Positions 23,158 to 31,287 of a stretch of DNA of 64,000 nucleotides are shown here, piece by piece. A program made the position numbers and the translations under genes. The notes under the pieces are model-generated. The model had not been told where the DNA came from. It did no database searches and saw only the letters and a list, made by a program, of their open reading frames with translations. The stretch's first letter is position 1. Every line of letters begins with the position of its first letter. Origin of the DNA: DATBLE01 sp963719325 (GTDB lineage: Bacteria > Actinomycetota > Thermoleophilia > Gaiellales > Gaiellaceae); the NCBI GenBank assembly GCA_963719325.1, contig CAVRBW010000026.1:1-64000 (forward strand), in the 5' to 3' direction.

Positions 23158-23553
23158 GTGAAGAAGCTCGCCTCGGCAGCCGCGATTCTGGCTGCTGCCA
23201 TTCCGGTCGGCTCGGCCGCGGCTGGGTCGCCTGGACTTTCGCCCCACGTCTACCAGGTGAAGATCGCCGGCGGGAATCCTGCAGTTCTGAACGGAACCTG
23301 GCGGCTCGCGATCGACAAGCCGGGGTTCTCCCTGACCAAGAACGGAGCCGCAGCGGTCGTCGGCACAGTCCAGCTCACAGGTAACCGCGTCACGTTCCGG
23401 GACGGCGCAGGCCCGCTGGCGTGCAGGGGCTCCCAGAGGTCGGGTACGTACACGTGGCGGGTGACCGGCAGGCGCCTGACGCTCGGACGGGTCCACGACA
23501 CCTGCGTCGGGCGGCGCATCGTGCTCGCACACGCCCTGATGCGGCTGGCGTAG
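23158..23553 (+). CDS. Small secreted protein of unknown function
   Basis: 131 aa. KK followed by an Ala-rich hydrophobic stretch and AAAGSPG is a clear signal peptide (cleavage around residue 23). The mature part repeats short beta-strands (GTWRLAIDK, GTVQLTGNRVTFRDG, GTYTWRVTGRRLTL) in a lipocalin- or calycin-like pattern and has two Cys that may bond. GTG start with AAGGAGA placed well upstream. It is 3 nt from the SDR gene, so the two could be co-transcribed, although their functions look unrelated. Confidence 0.65.
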   Translation: MKKLASAAAILAAAIPVGSAAAGSPGLSPHVYQVKIAGGNPAVLNGTWRLAIDKPGFSLTKNGAAAVVGTVQLTGNRVTFRDGAGPLACRGSQRSGTYTWRVTGRRLTLGRVHDTCVGRRIVLAHALMRLA

Positions 23554-23556
23554 CGG

Positions 23557-24276
23557 ATGCCGAATCCGTACGACTTCGGCGGACGCGTCGCGCTCGTCAC
23601 AGGGGGCGCCAGCGGAATCGGGTCCGCAACTGCGGCCCGCCTGCGGGCGGACGGCGCAGAGGTCGCGGTCTTCGACCGCGAGCCGGTGGAAGGGTATGTC
23701 TCGTTCACGGGCGACATCGCCTCGTCCGCGGACGTGAGTGCGGCTGTCGGCCGCGTCGAGGCCGATCTGGGCCGGATCGACGTGCTGGTCAATTCGGCCG
23801 GTGTGCCCGGCGCCTCGCTCCGCACCGTCGACGTCAGCGACGAGGAATGGCAGCGCGTCTTCGCGATCAACGCGAACGGCAGCTTCTACATGTGCCGCGC
23901 CGTCCTCCCGGGGATGATCGAGCGCGGCTACGGTCGAATCGTCCTCGTGGCGTCGATCGCAGGCAAGGAAGGAAACCCGATGGCCGCCGCCTACTCGGCC
24001 AGCAAGGCGGCCGTGATCGCGATGACGAAGGCAATCGGGAAGGACGTCGCCGGAACGGGCGTCCTGGTCAACTGCATAGCGCCGGCGGTGATCGAGACCC
24101 CGATCCTCGCCGGCCTGTCCCAGCAGCATGTCGACTACATGGTCGAGCGAATTCCGCTCGGACGGATGGGCAATGCGGAGGAGGTCGCCTCCTTGATCGC
24201 GTTTCTCGCCAGCGACGAGCTCTCGTTCTCGACGGGCGCGGCGTACGACATCTCGGGTGGGCGGGCGGTGTACTGA
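23557..24276 (+). CDS. Short-chain dehydrogenase/reductase (sugar-dehydrogenase-like)
   Basis: 239 aa. TGGASGIG, NSAG, the catalytic Ser in VLVASIAG, and YSASK are present, with Asp at the end of beta-2 (VAVFDREP) favouring NAD. The C-terminal GRMGNAEEVASLIAFLASDELSFSTGAAYDISGG is the usual SDR end. Followed by a 1-nt overlap (TGATG) by an FAH-family gene and an aldehyde dehydrogenase. That order suggests it oxidises a sugar or sugar acid at the top of a non-phosphorylating pathway; 2-keto-3-deoxy-acid dehydrogenase is an alternative. Confidence 0.88.
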   Translation: MPNPYDFGGRVALVTGGASGIGSATAARLRADGAEVAVFDREPVEGYVSFTGDIASSADVSAAVGRVEADLGRIDVLVNSAGVPGASLRTVDVSDEEWQRVFAINANGSFYMCRAVLPGMIERGYGRIVLVASIAGKEGNPMAAAYSASKAAVIAMTKAIGKDVAGTGVLVNCIAPAVIETPILAGLSQQHVDYMVERIPLGRMGNAEEVASLIAFLASDELSFSTGAAYDISGGRAVY

Positions 24277-25055
24277 TGCTGACGTTCCGCTACCACACCG
24301 CAGAGGGGATCGTCGAAGGCACCGCCGCCTCGCCCGAGGAGCTCTCCGCGTACGAGCTGGCGATCCCGGTCGAGCCGCCCGAGGTGTGGTGCGCCGGAGT
24401 CACCTACGAGCGCAGCCGAGACGCCCGCGTGGAGGAGAGCGCGGCCAAGGACGTCTACACACGCGTCTACGACGCCGAGCGGCCCGAGCTCTTCCTGAAG
24501 GACGCCGGGTGCCGGCGGACGGTCGGGCCGGGGGAGCCGATCGGCGTTCGAGGCGATTCGTCCTGGGACGTTCCCGAACCCGAGATCGGCCTCGTGCTCG
24601 GCGAGGCCGGGGCCGTGATCGGCCTGACCATCGGCAACGACGTCTCGTCGCGCGAGATCGAGGGCGCGAATCCCCTCTACCTTCCTCAGGCAAAGGTCTT
24701 TGCCGGCAGCTGCGCGCTCGGCCCGGCGGTCCTGATCCCCGACGACTGGCAGGCGCCGCTCGAGATCCGGCTGCGGATCACGGACGCGGCCGGCGCCGAG
24801 CTCTTCTCCGGAGAGACCTCGACGAGCCGCATGCGCCGGTCGTTTCCCGAGCTGGTCGAATGGCTGCTGCGCGACAATCCCGTGCCGGCGGGCAGCGTCC
24901 TGCTCACCGGCACCGGGCTCGTCCCGCCGGACGACTTCACCCTGCAGCCCGGCCACGTGGTCGAGATCCACGTCCCGGGTATCGGCACCCTGTCGAACCC
25001 CGTCGTGCCCGCGGCGGAGCTGCTGTCCACGAAGAGGAGCGAGATCCATGTCTGA
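24276..25055 (+). CDS. FAH-family protein, likely 2-keto-3-deoxy-sugar-acid dehydratase/hydrolase
   Basis: 259 aa. The metal-binding Glu pair lies in VPEPEIGLVL, the Asp in IGNDVSSREIEG, and the Lys-containing QAKVFAGSCALGP loop and late TGTGLVPP are FAH-domain hallmarks. Archaeal and bacterial 2-keto-3-deoxy-pentonate dehydratases belong to this fold. Because the next gene is an alpha-ketoglutarate-semialdehyde-type aldehyde dehydrogenase, a pentonate dehydratase is the best guess. ATG 24276 overlaps the SDR stop by 1 nt; the 3' end overlaps the next gene by 8 nt. Confidence 0.82.
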   Translation: MLTFRYHTAEGIVEGTAASPEELSAYELAIPVEPPEVWCAGVTYERSRDARVEESAAKDVYTRVYDAERPELFLKDAGCRRTVGPGEPIGVRGDSSWDVPEPEIGLVLGEAGAVIGLTIGNDVSSREIEGANPLYLPQAKVFAGSCALGPAVLIPDDWQAPLEIRLRITDAAGAELFSGETSTSRMRRSFPELVEWLLRDNPVPAGSVLLTGTGLVPPDDFTLQPGHVVEIHVPGIGTLSNPVVPAAELLSTKRSEIHV

Positions 25056-26511
25056 GTTGCTCGAAGCCCCCGCGCGACCCGCGTTCGCCAACTTCGTCGG
25101 CGGCGAGTGGCGCCCGAGCGCGTCCGGGCGCACGTACGAGAAGCGCAACCCCTGGCGGCCGTCCGAGGCGATCGGCGAGTTTCCCGCCTCCGGGGAAGCA
25201 GACGTGAGCGCTGCGGTCGACGCCGCAGCTGCCGCCTTCCCGGAATGGTCGCGCAGGCCGGCCGCGCAACGCGCGGCGATCCTCACGGCCGCGGCAAACG
25301 CGATCGAGCAGCGCGTCGAGCAGATCGCGCAGGACATGACGCTCGAGATGGGCAAGCCGCTGCGCGAGGCGCGGATGGAGGCGGCCCGCGGCGCGGCGAT
25401 CCTGCGGTTCTTCGCCGGCGAGGCCTGGCGGCCCAAGGGCGAGCTCTTCGAGCAGACCGCGAACGGCAGCTCCGTGTACACCGTGCGCCGGGCGCTGGGC
25501 GTCGTCGGATTGATCACGCCCTGGAACTTCCCAGCAGCGATCCCCGCCTGGAAGTCTGCACCGGCCCTGATCTACGGCAACACCGTCGTGATGAAGCTCG
25601 CCCAGGAGGCGCCGCTCACCGGCCTCCACCTCGCCGCCTGCCTCGAGGAGGCGGGCATTCCGGCCGGCGTCTTCAACATCGTCGTCGGCCGCGGCTCGGA
25701 GGTCGGCACGCCGCTCGTGCGTCATCCGTACGTGCGCGCGATCTCGTTCACGGGCTCGGTCGCGGTGGGAAAGCAGGTGCGCGAAGAGGCGACCGCGCTC
25801 GGCAAGCGCGTCCAGCTCGAGCTCGGCGGCCAGAACCCGCTGATCGTGATGGCCGACGCCGACCTCGACCGGGCGGTCGAGGCGGCCTATGCCGGCGCGT
25901 TCTGGTCGGCTGGCCAGAAGTGCACCGCGACCCGCCGGATCTACGTCCAGGACCCCGTCTACGACGAGTTCCGGGGCAAGCTGCTCGCACGAATCGAGAG
26001 CGGCGCCGTCGGAGACCCCGGCGACCCCGCCACCGAGGTCGGGCCCATCGTCAACGAGAAGCAGCTCGACGAGGTGCTGGCCGGGATCGACCGTGGCAAG
26101 CAGGAGGGGGCGAGATTGCTCGCCGGCGGCGAGCGGCTCGACGACGACGCGTACCTGCTCGCGCCGACGCTGTTCGAGGGGGTCGCCGACGACGCGTTCC
26201 TCTCCTGCGAGGAGGTGTTCGGACCGGTGACTTCGCTCTATCGGTTCGCGGACGTGGACGAGGCCCTCCGTCGGGCGAACGCGGTCGAGCACGGCCTCTC
26301 CGCGTCGATCTTCACGAGCAACCTCGCAACCACACAGCGATTCGTGAACGAGCTCGAGGCCGGAATCCTCCACGTGAACTCACAGACCGCCGGGGCCGAC
26401 GTGCACGTCCCGTTCGGCGGGATCAAAGGCTCCGGCTTCGGCCCCCACGAACAAGGCCGCGCCGCGATGGACTTCTACACGGAAGTCGTCACCGTCTATC
26501 AGGACGTGTGA
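25048..26511 (+). CDS. NAD(P)-dependent aldehyde dehydrogenase (ketoglutarate-semialdehyde type)
   Basis: 487 aa. The Asn of the oxyanion hole lies in TPWNFPAAIP, the general-base Glu in LELGGQNPLIV, and the nucleophile Cys in FWSAGQKCTATRR (about residue 292). FTGSVAVGKQV is the cofactor loop. The overall pattern fits the family that oxidises 2-oxoglutarate semialdehyde or related aldehydes. Third gene of the SDR-FAH-ALDH operon, which would end with delivery of 2-oxoglutarate to the TCA cycle; no sugar-acid dehydratase of the IlvD/Edd or enolase type is in the window. Confidence 0.92.
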   Translation: MSELLEAPARPAFANFVGGEWRPSASGRTYEKRNPWRPSEAIGEFPASGEADVSAAVDAAAAAFPEWSRRPAAQRAAILTAAANAIEQRVEQIAQDMTLEMGKPLREARMEAARGAAILRFFAGEAWRPKGELFEQTANGSSVYTVRRALGVVGLITPWNFPAAIPAWKSAPALIYGNTVVMKLAQEAPLTGLHLAACLEEAGIPAGVFNIVVGRGSEVGTPLVRHPYVRAISFTGSVAVGKQVREEATALGKRVQLELGGQNPLIVMADADLDRAVEAAYAGAFWSAGQKCTATRRIYVQDPVYDEFRGKLLARIESGAVGDPGDPATEVGPIVNEKQLDEVLAGIDRGKQEGARLLAGGERLDDDAYLLAPTLFEGVADDAFLSCEEVFGPVTSLYRFADVDEALRRANAVEHGLSASIFTSNLATTQRFVNELEAGILHVNSQTAGADVHVPFGGIKGSGFGPHEQGRAAMDFYTEVVTVYQDV

Positions 26512-26542
26512 GCCGCGGCCACGTCTCGCCGATCCGTGTCCG

Positions 26543-26611
26543 AGGGACAGTCCCTGGAACGAAAGTGCGACGCGCGTTCCACAGCTGGACATGTCCCAGG
26601 GACAGTCCCTG
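26543..26611 (+). repeat. Paired REP element, copy 3
   Basis: First core AGGGACAGTCCCTGG (26543-26557), spacer with TTCCACAG, second core CAGGGACAGTCCCTG (26597-26611), same orientation, centres 55 nt apart. It lies in the 118-nt gap between the aldehyde dehydrogenase and epimerase genes, which are in the same direction, so it may separate two transcripts. Confidence 0.8.
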
Positions 26612-26629
26612 TGACGGAAGCGTCACGGC

Positions 26630-27526
26630 GTGATCGCTGAGCGCTGGCTCGTCACGGGCGCGCTCGGCTGCATCGGCGCCTGGGCGGTCGCCACCCTCGT
26701 CCGCGAGGACGCCGGCGTCGTCGCTCTGGACCTCGGCACCGACGACCGGCGCCTTCGGCTGATCGCGACGCCCGAGGAGATCGCCCACGTGACCTTCGTC
26801 CAGGGCGACATCACCGACCTCGTGACCGTCGAGCGAGTCCTGGCCGAACACGAGGTCACGCACGTCGTCCATCTCGCCGCCCTCCAGGTGCCGTTCTGCA
26901 AGGCCGACCCGGTCCTCGGCTCGCGTGTCAACGTCACCGGGACCGTCAACGTCTTCGAAGCGGCAAAGCGACGCAGCCTCGCCTCGCCGATCGCCTACGC
27001 CAGCTCGGCGGCGGTCTACGACCAGCGCGGCGAGGTGGCCCCGCGGACGTTCTACGGCGTCTACAAGCTCGCGAACGAGGGCACGGCCAAGGTGTATTGG
27101 CAAGACGCGGAGGTGCCGAGCATCGGTCTCCGCCCCTTCTCGGTCTACGGGCCGGGCCGCGACCAAGGCGTCACGTCCGGCCCGACCCTCGCGATCGAAG
27201 CGGCCGTGCGCGGCGAGCCCTACCGGATCGGCTTCGGCGGCCGGACTCAGCTGCACTACGCGCCGGACGTCGCGCGCGCCTTCGTCCACGCCGCTCGATC
27301 GAGCGTCCGCGGCGCCGAGACCTACAACCTCGGCGGGCCGGCGACCGCGATCGCCGACTTCGTCGTGATCCTCCAAGCCGCAGTACCGGGCGCCGCCACC
27401 GAGTTCGAGCCGGCCCCGCTCCCCTTCCCGGCCCAGCTCCCCGAGCCCTGGTTCGACGCACCGCTCACGCCACTGGAGCAGGGCGTCCGCGAGACGGCGG
27501 AGTGCTTCGCCGCCGCTGCCGTTTGA
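26630..27526 (+). CDS. NAD-dependent epimerase/dehydratase (extended SDR)
   Basis: 298 aa. TGALGCIG binds the dinucleotide (GxxGxxG), LAALQVP follows the fourth strand, the catalytic Ser is in YASSAAVYD, and Tyr-Lys is in YGVYKLANE (about residues 146-150). VYGPGRDQG and the substrate region resemble nucleotide-sugar or sugar epimerases. GTG start 18 nt after the REP element. A role with the preceding sugar-acid operon is possible but only suggested by position. Confidence 0.87.
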   Translation: MIAERWLVTGALGCIGAWAVATLVREDAGVVALDLGTDDRRLRLIATPEEIAHVTFVQGDITDLVTVERVLAEHEVTHVVHLAALQVPFCKADPVLGSRVNVTGTVNVFEAAKRRSLASPIAYASSAAVYDQRGEVAPRTFYGVYKLANEGTAKVYWQDAEVPSIGLRPFSVYGPGRDQGVTSGPTLAIEAAVRGEPYRIGFGGRTQLHYAPDVARAFVHAARSSVRGAETYNLGGPATAIADFVVILQAAVPGAATEFEPAPLPFPAQLPEPWFDAPLTPLEQGVRETAECFAAAAV

Positions 27527-27587
27527 CCTCACCCGTCCCGGCCTGAAACGCTACGCGGGTCAATCGCAAAGCAGAAGGGGAGGGCTC

Positions 27588-29366
27588 ATGGCAGAGATGC
27601 GCGGCTGCGATCTTGTTGTCGAGTACCTGATCCGGGAGAAGGTCCCGTACATGTTCGGTTACGCCGGGCACGGGGCCGTCGGCCTCCTCGACGGCGTCTA
27701 CAACCACCAGGACGACCTGAAGATCATCTTTCCGCGGATCGAGTCGGCCGCGGGCTACATGGCCGACGCGTACTTCCGCGCATCCGGGCAGCTGATACCG
27801 GTGTACACGTCCACGGGTCCCGGCCCGATGCTGCTGACCGTCGCGATGGGAAACGCGTTCTACGACTCGTCCGCGTTCATCGCGATCACCGGCCAGGTGG
27901 CAACAAACCAGTACGACTCGGGAGCGCTACAAGAGGAGTACCGCCACCACCAGGCCGACTTCCCGAGCGTGGCGAAGGTGATCACGAAGCGGAGCTTCCA
28001 GGCGCAGAGCGTCGACGACCTCGGCAAGTTCCTCCCCAAGGCATTCAAGCTCGCCCGCACCGGACGGCCGGGCCCGGTTCACATCGACGTCCCCTATGAC
28101 CTCTGGATCAGGACGGCGGACGTCGAAGTGCCGGAGCCGGACGAGCGCTCGCTCAGCCTGAACTGGCGCACGCCCGGCTCTCCGGAGGCGGTCGGCAAGG
28201 CGCTCGAGCTGCTGGCCAAGGCAAAGCGCCCGCTGATCCTCGCGGGCGGCGGCGTGATCGCCTCGGACGCTTCGTCCGAGCTCCAGCAGTTCGCCGAGCA
28301 CGTCAACGTGCCCGTCTACTCGACCTTCATGGGCAAGGGCGCCCTCTCGGCCAGGCACCCGTTGCACCTCGGCATCGCCGGCTGCTGGGGCGAGTACCCC
28401 GCAACCGAGGCGGCGCGCAACGCCGACGTGATCCTCGCCATCGGCTGCCGCTTCTCGGACATCCACTGCAGCTCGTGGGTGCCGGGCTACACGTACAACA
28501 TCCCGCCGACGAAGCTGATCCACATCGACCTCGACGCGCAGGAGATCGGCCGGAACTACCCGACCGAGATCGGGATCGTCGGCGACGCACGCGAGGTCCT
28601 GCGACAGCTGCTCGAGCTCGCGCAGCGCGAGCCGAAGCGGGAGCGCTCGCCGTGGCACGACCAGGTCGAGGACTGGAAGGCGGAGTGGGACAACTTCATC
28701 TCGCCCGAGAAGGCGTCCGACTCGGTGCCGATCGACCCGCGCCGACTGATCGCGGAGCTGCGCAAGGCCGCCCCGGAGAACACGCTGATGATCACGGACA
28801 CGGGCAACCACCAGACCTGGGTGGAGCAGTACTGGGACGCCTACGAGCCTCGGTCGGTCTTCACGCCGGGCGGGTTCGCCGGCATGGGCTTCGGCACCTG
28901 CGGCGTGCTCGGTGTGAAGCTGGCGCGGCCCGATCGGCCGGCGGTCTGCGTCACCAGCGACGGCAGCTTCATGATGTTCCCGGGAGCGGTCGCAACCGCC
29001 GTCGAGCACGACATCCCGGCCGTCTGGGTGATCATGAACAACTACACGATCGGCGTGATCCGCGATCTCCAGCGCTTCTACATGGACAACCGCGAGATCG
29101 GGACGAGCTTCGTCAAGCAGTCGACGGGGGAGTTCTGGAATCCCGACTTCGCCGCGATGGCGCAGGCGATGGGCGCAGGCGCCGTCTCGGTCGACCAGCC
29201 GGGAGACCTTGCGGACGCATTCGACACGGCGATGAACGCCGGCGGGCCGTTCGTCGTCGACGTGAAGATCAACCGCGACACGGCCGTTCCGCTGATCGGC
29301 ACCTGGCAGTTCCCGCCGATCACGCAGGCCGAGCCCACGTTCGGAAAGCGACTGGTGGTGACCTGA
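27588..29366 (+). CDS. Thiamine diphosphate-dependent enzyme (acetolactate synthase-like)
   Basis: 592 aa with the three ThDP-enzyme domains. The cofactor-activating Glu is in FPRIESAAGYMADAY (about residue 51), the central Rossmann-like domain runs from about residue 190 to 340, and the C-terminal ThDP-binding motif begins TSDGSFMM with the closing Asn in VIMNNYTIG. The usual GDG is SDG here. Similar to acetolactate synthase large subunits, glyoxylate carboligase and sulfoacetaldehyde acetyltransferase; no regulatory subunit is adjacent. ATG with an AGGGGAGG site. Confidence 0.87.
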   Translation: MAEMRGCDLVVEYLIREKVPYMFGYAGHGAVGLLDGVYNHQDDLKIIFPRIESAAGYMADAYFRASGQLIPVYTSTGPGPMLLTVAMGNAFYDSSAFIAITGQVATNQYDSGALQEEYRHHQADFPSVAKVITKRSFQAQSVDDLGKFLPKAFKLARTGRPGPVHIDVPYDLWIRTADVEVPEPDERSLSLNWRTPGSPEAVGKALELLAKAKRPLILAGGGVIASDASSELQQFAEHVNVPVYSTFMGKGALSARHPLHLGIAGCWGEYPATEAARNADVILAIGCRFSDIHCSSWVPGYTYNIPPTKLIHIDLDAQEIGRNYPTEIGIVGDAREVLRQLLELAQREPKRERSPWHDQVEDWKAEWDNFISPEKASDSVPIDPRRLIAELRKAAPENTLMITDTGNHQTWVEQYWDAYEPRSVFTPGGFAGMGFGTCGVLGVKLARPDRPAVCVTSDGSFMMFPGAVATAVEHDIPAVWVIMNNYTIGVIRDLQRFYMDNREIGTSFVKQSTGEFWNPDFAAMAQAMGAGAVSVDQPGDLADAFDTAMNAGGPFVVDVKINRDTAVPLIGTWQFPPITQAEPTFGKRLVVT

Positions 29367-30427
29367 GCCACCTGCACTATTTCCCGTTCGCGGCGATCGT
29401 CGAGCAGGGGCGCCTCAAGCAGGCGCTCCTGCTCAATGCCGTCAACCCACGCGTCGGGGGCGTCCTGATCAAGGGCCCGAGCGGGACCGGGAAGTCGACC
29501 GCGGTGCGGGGCCTCACGGAGCTGCTGCCGGAGATCGCCGTCGTGGCCGACTGTCCGTTCTCCTGCGACCCGGAGGAGCCGGCGTGCGATTCGTGCCGCA
29601 CGCGGCCGCGAGACGAGCTGCCGGTCGTCCGCAGGCGGCGGCGGATCGTCGACCTGCCGCTGAACGCGACCGAGGACCGGGTATCCGGCAGCGTCGACGT
29701 CGCCCGGGCTCTGACCGAAGGCGAGCTCGCGCTCGAGCCGGGGCTCCTGGCAGACGCGAATCGCGGGATCCTCTACGTGGACGAGATCAACCTGCTCGAC
29801 GACCATCTCACCGACGTCCTGCTCGACGCGGCCGCGCTCGGAGTGAACGTCGTCGAACGCGAGGGTGTCTCCATCTCCCACCCGGCACGGTTCCTGCTGG
29901 TCGGCACGATGAACGAGGAGGAGGGTGAGCTGCGCCCGCAGATCGCCGACCGAATCGGGCTCGAGGTGGACGTCGAAGCGCTCACCGACCCGGGCGACCG
30001 GGCCGAGATCGTCCGCCGGCGCGAGGCGTTCTCACGCGACCCCGGAGCCTTCCGCGCCGAGTGGGCGGCCACCCAGCAGAAGCTTGCAGACCAGGTCGCC
30101 GCCGCCGAGAGCCTCCTCCGGCAGGTCGGCCTGGCCGACGCGCTCTACGCAGCCGTCGGCCAGCTCGTCGTCAAGTCCGGCGTCGACAGCCACCGCGCCG
30201 ACATCACGATCGTCGAGTGCGCGAAGGCGATCTCGGCGCTCGCCGGTCGTGAGGAAGCCGACGCGGAGGACGTGCTGGCCGCGGCCCAGCTCGCCCTCGG
30301 TCACCGGCTCGCAGTGGATCCGTTTGCCCCGGCCCCCCACGTCGAGCCACACCTTCTCCGCCGGGTGCTCGAAGAGGCGCTCGAAGTCGAGGTGAGCCAA
30401 AAAAAAGCCGCGGGCCGGGCGACGTAG
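29363..30427 (+). CDS. Magnesium/cobalt-chelatase-type AAA+ ATPase (ChlI-like); 0-frame product
   Basis: 354 aa. YFPFAAIVEQGRLKQALLLNAV is the conserved ChlI/BchI start, Walker A GPSGTGKST is at about residue 38, a Cys pair set CPFSC/CDSC follows, Walker B is GILYVDEINLLDD, and sensor 1 LLVGTMNEEEGE. No ATG, GTG or TTG fits before the conserved core; CTG at 29363, overlapping the upstream stop as CTGA, is the best start. The frame ends at TAG 30425-30427 right after an A8 tract. A -1 slip there would join it to the VWA gene, giving a 641-residue ChlD-like protein. Confidence 0.85.
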   Translation: MSHLHYFPFAAIVEQGRLKQALLLNAVNPRVGGVLIKGPSGTGKSTAVRGLTELLPEIAVVADCPFSCDPEEPACDSCRTRPRDELPVVRRRRRIVDLPLNATEDRVSGSVDVARALTEGELALEPGLLADANRGILYVDEINLLDDHLTDVLLDAAALGVNVVEREGVSISHPARFLLVGTMNEEEGELRPQIADRIGLEVDVEALTDPGDRAEIVRRREAFSRDPGAFRAEWAATQQKLADQVAAAESLLRQVGLADALYAAVGQLVVKSGVDSHRADITIVECAKAISALAGREEADAEDVLAAAQLALGHRLAVDPFAPAPHVEPHLLRRVLEEALEVEVSQKKAAGRAT

Positions 30428-30451
30428 GGCTCGAGCTGGAAGGCGGGCCCG
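30389..30451 (+). promoter_or_regulatory. Candidate programmed -1 ribosomal frameshift signal
   Basis: GAGGTGA (30389-30395), complementary to the 16S anti-Shine-Dalgarno, precedes an A8 tract at 30399-30406. In the ATPase frame it reads CAA AAA AAA, a perfect A-AAA-AAA slippery heptamer. A -1 shift continues AGC CGC GGG and stays open to 31287; the zero frame stops at 30425-30427. Downstream, CGGGCC (30411-30416) can pair with GGCCCG (30446-30451), and GGGCTCG (30427-30433) with CGGGCCC (30444-30450) as an alternative stem. All three classical elements are therefore present. Confidence 0.7.
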
Positions 30452-30474
30452 AGGTCACGCCTCCGGTCGAGAGC

Positions 30475-31287
30475 ATGCGTGTCGATACCGCGGCGGTGTT
30501 CGCGGGTCGCCGTCGGGTCGACCGCCTCGAACGGGCGCGGCTCGGAAGGCGGGCCCGCTCGTTCGTCGACCGGCGGCGGGGCAAGTACACGCGGCACCGG
30601 CTTGCTCGGCCGGGGGAAACCGATATCGCCCTCGACGCGACCATCCGGGCTGCCGCGGTGCGCTCGGGTCGTGCGCCCCTGGCCGTCCGCGGTGAGGACT
30701 TGCGCCGCCGGGTCCGCGAGCATCGCTCGCCGTTCAGCGTCTGCTTCGTCGTCGACAACAGCTGGTCGGTTCACGCCGAGCGGATGGTCGAGAAGGTGAA
30801 GGGAGTCGTCTTCGAGCTGCTCCAGGATGCGACCCGCCGCGGCGACAAGGTGGCGCTCGTCGCCTTCAAGGGCGGCGTTCCCGAAGGGACGGTCGTCCTG
30901 CCCCTCACCTCGAGCTGCAGACGTGCACGGCGGCTGCTGGAAGAGATCCCGCTCAGCGGTCAGACGCCGCTCGCCGATGCACTGCGGCGTGCCCGTGTCC
31001 TCCTTCGAGCCGAGCTGCTCCGACATCCGAACGCCGTCCCGCTCGTGGTCGTCGTCAGCGACGGTCTGCCGACCGTGCCGATGCGTCACGGTGGCGACGC
31101 GGTCGCCGACGTAATCGCCGAGGCGCGAGCGTTGCGGCGAGCTCGGATCGGCTGCGTGGTGGCCGAAGTCGCTTCGCAAGGAGCAGGCTGCGCGGAGGCA
31201 CTGGCGCGCGAGAGCGCCGGGACGATGCTCCCGCTCGCCCGGCTCGCGGCCGCCGTCGTCATCGGCGCCGTCGAGGAGGCGGCGTGA
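30475..31287 (+). CDS. VWA-domain chelatase subunit (ChlD C-terminal half), possibly translated by frameshift
   Basis: 270 aa from ATG 30475, the first ATG in the frame; the same frame is open back through the A8 tract. An Arg-rich segment (residues 12-60) is followed by an integrin-I/VWA domain whose MIDAS is FVVDNSWSV (DxSxS), with a second ligand in VVVSDGLP. This is the medium-subunit C-terminal domain of Mg/Co chelatases. No clear ribosome site precedes the ATG (only GAGAG), which favours expression as an extension of the ATPase by -1 frameshifting; internal initiation remains possible. Confidence 0.82.
   Translation: MRVDTAAVFAGRRRVDRLERARLGRRARSFVDRRRGKYTRHRLARPGETDIALDATIRAAAVRSGRAPLAVRGEDLRRRVREHRSPFSVCFVVDNSWSVHAERMVEKVKGVVFELLQDATRRGDKVALVAFKGGVPEGTVVLPLTSSCRRARRLLEEIPLSGQTPLADALRRARVLLRAELLRHPNAVPLVVVVSDGLPTVPMRHGGDAVADVIAEARALRRARIGCVVAEVASQGAGCAEALARESAGTMLPLARLAAAVVIGAVEEAA

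Noticed and set aside
5490..26611. REP pairs as a dispersed CRISPR or transposon terminal repeats
   Set aside because: No regular repeat-spacer array; the units lie kilobases apart, with no spacers or cas genes and no transposase between copies.
29363..31287. ATPase and VWA as two independently initiated genes
   Set aside because: Possible, but the VWA frame lacks a proper ribosome site and is open back through a textbook slippery tract; frameshifting explains both observations better.
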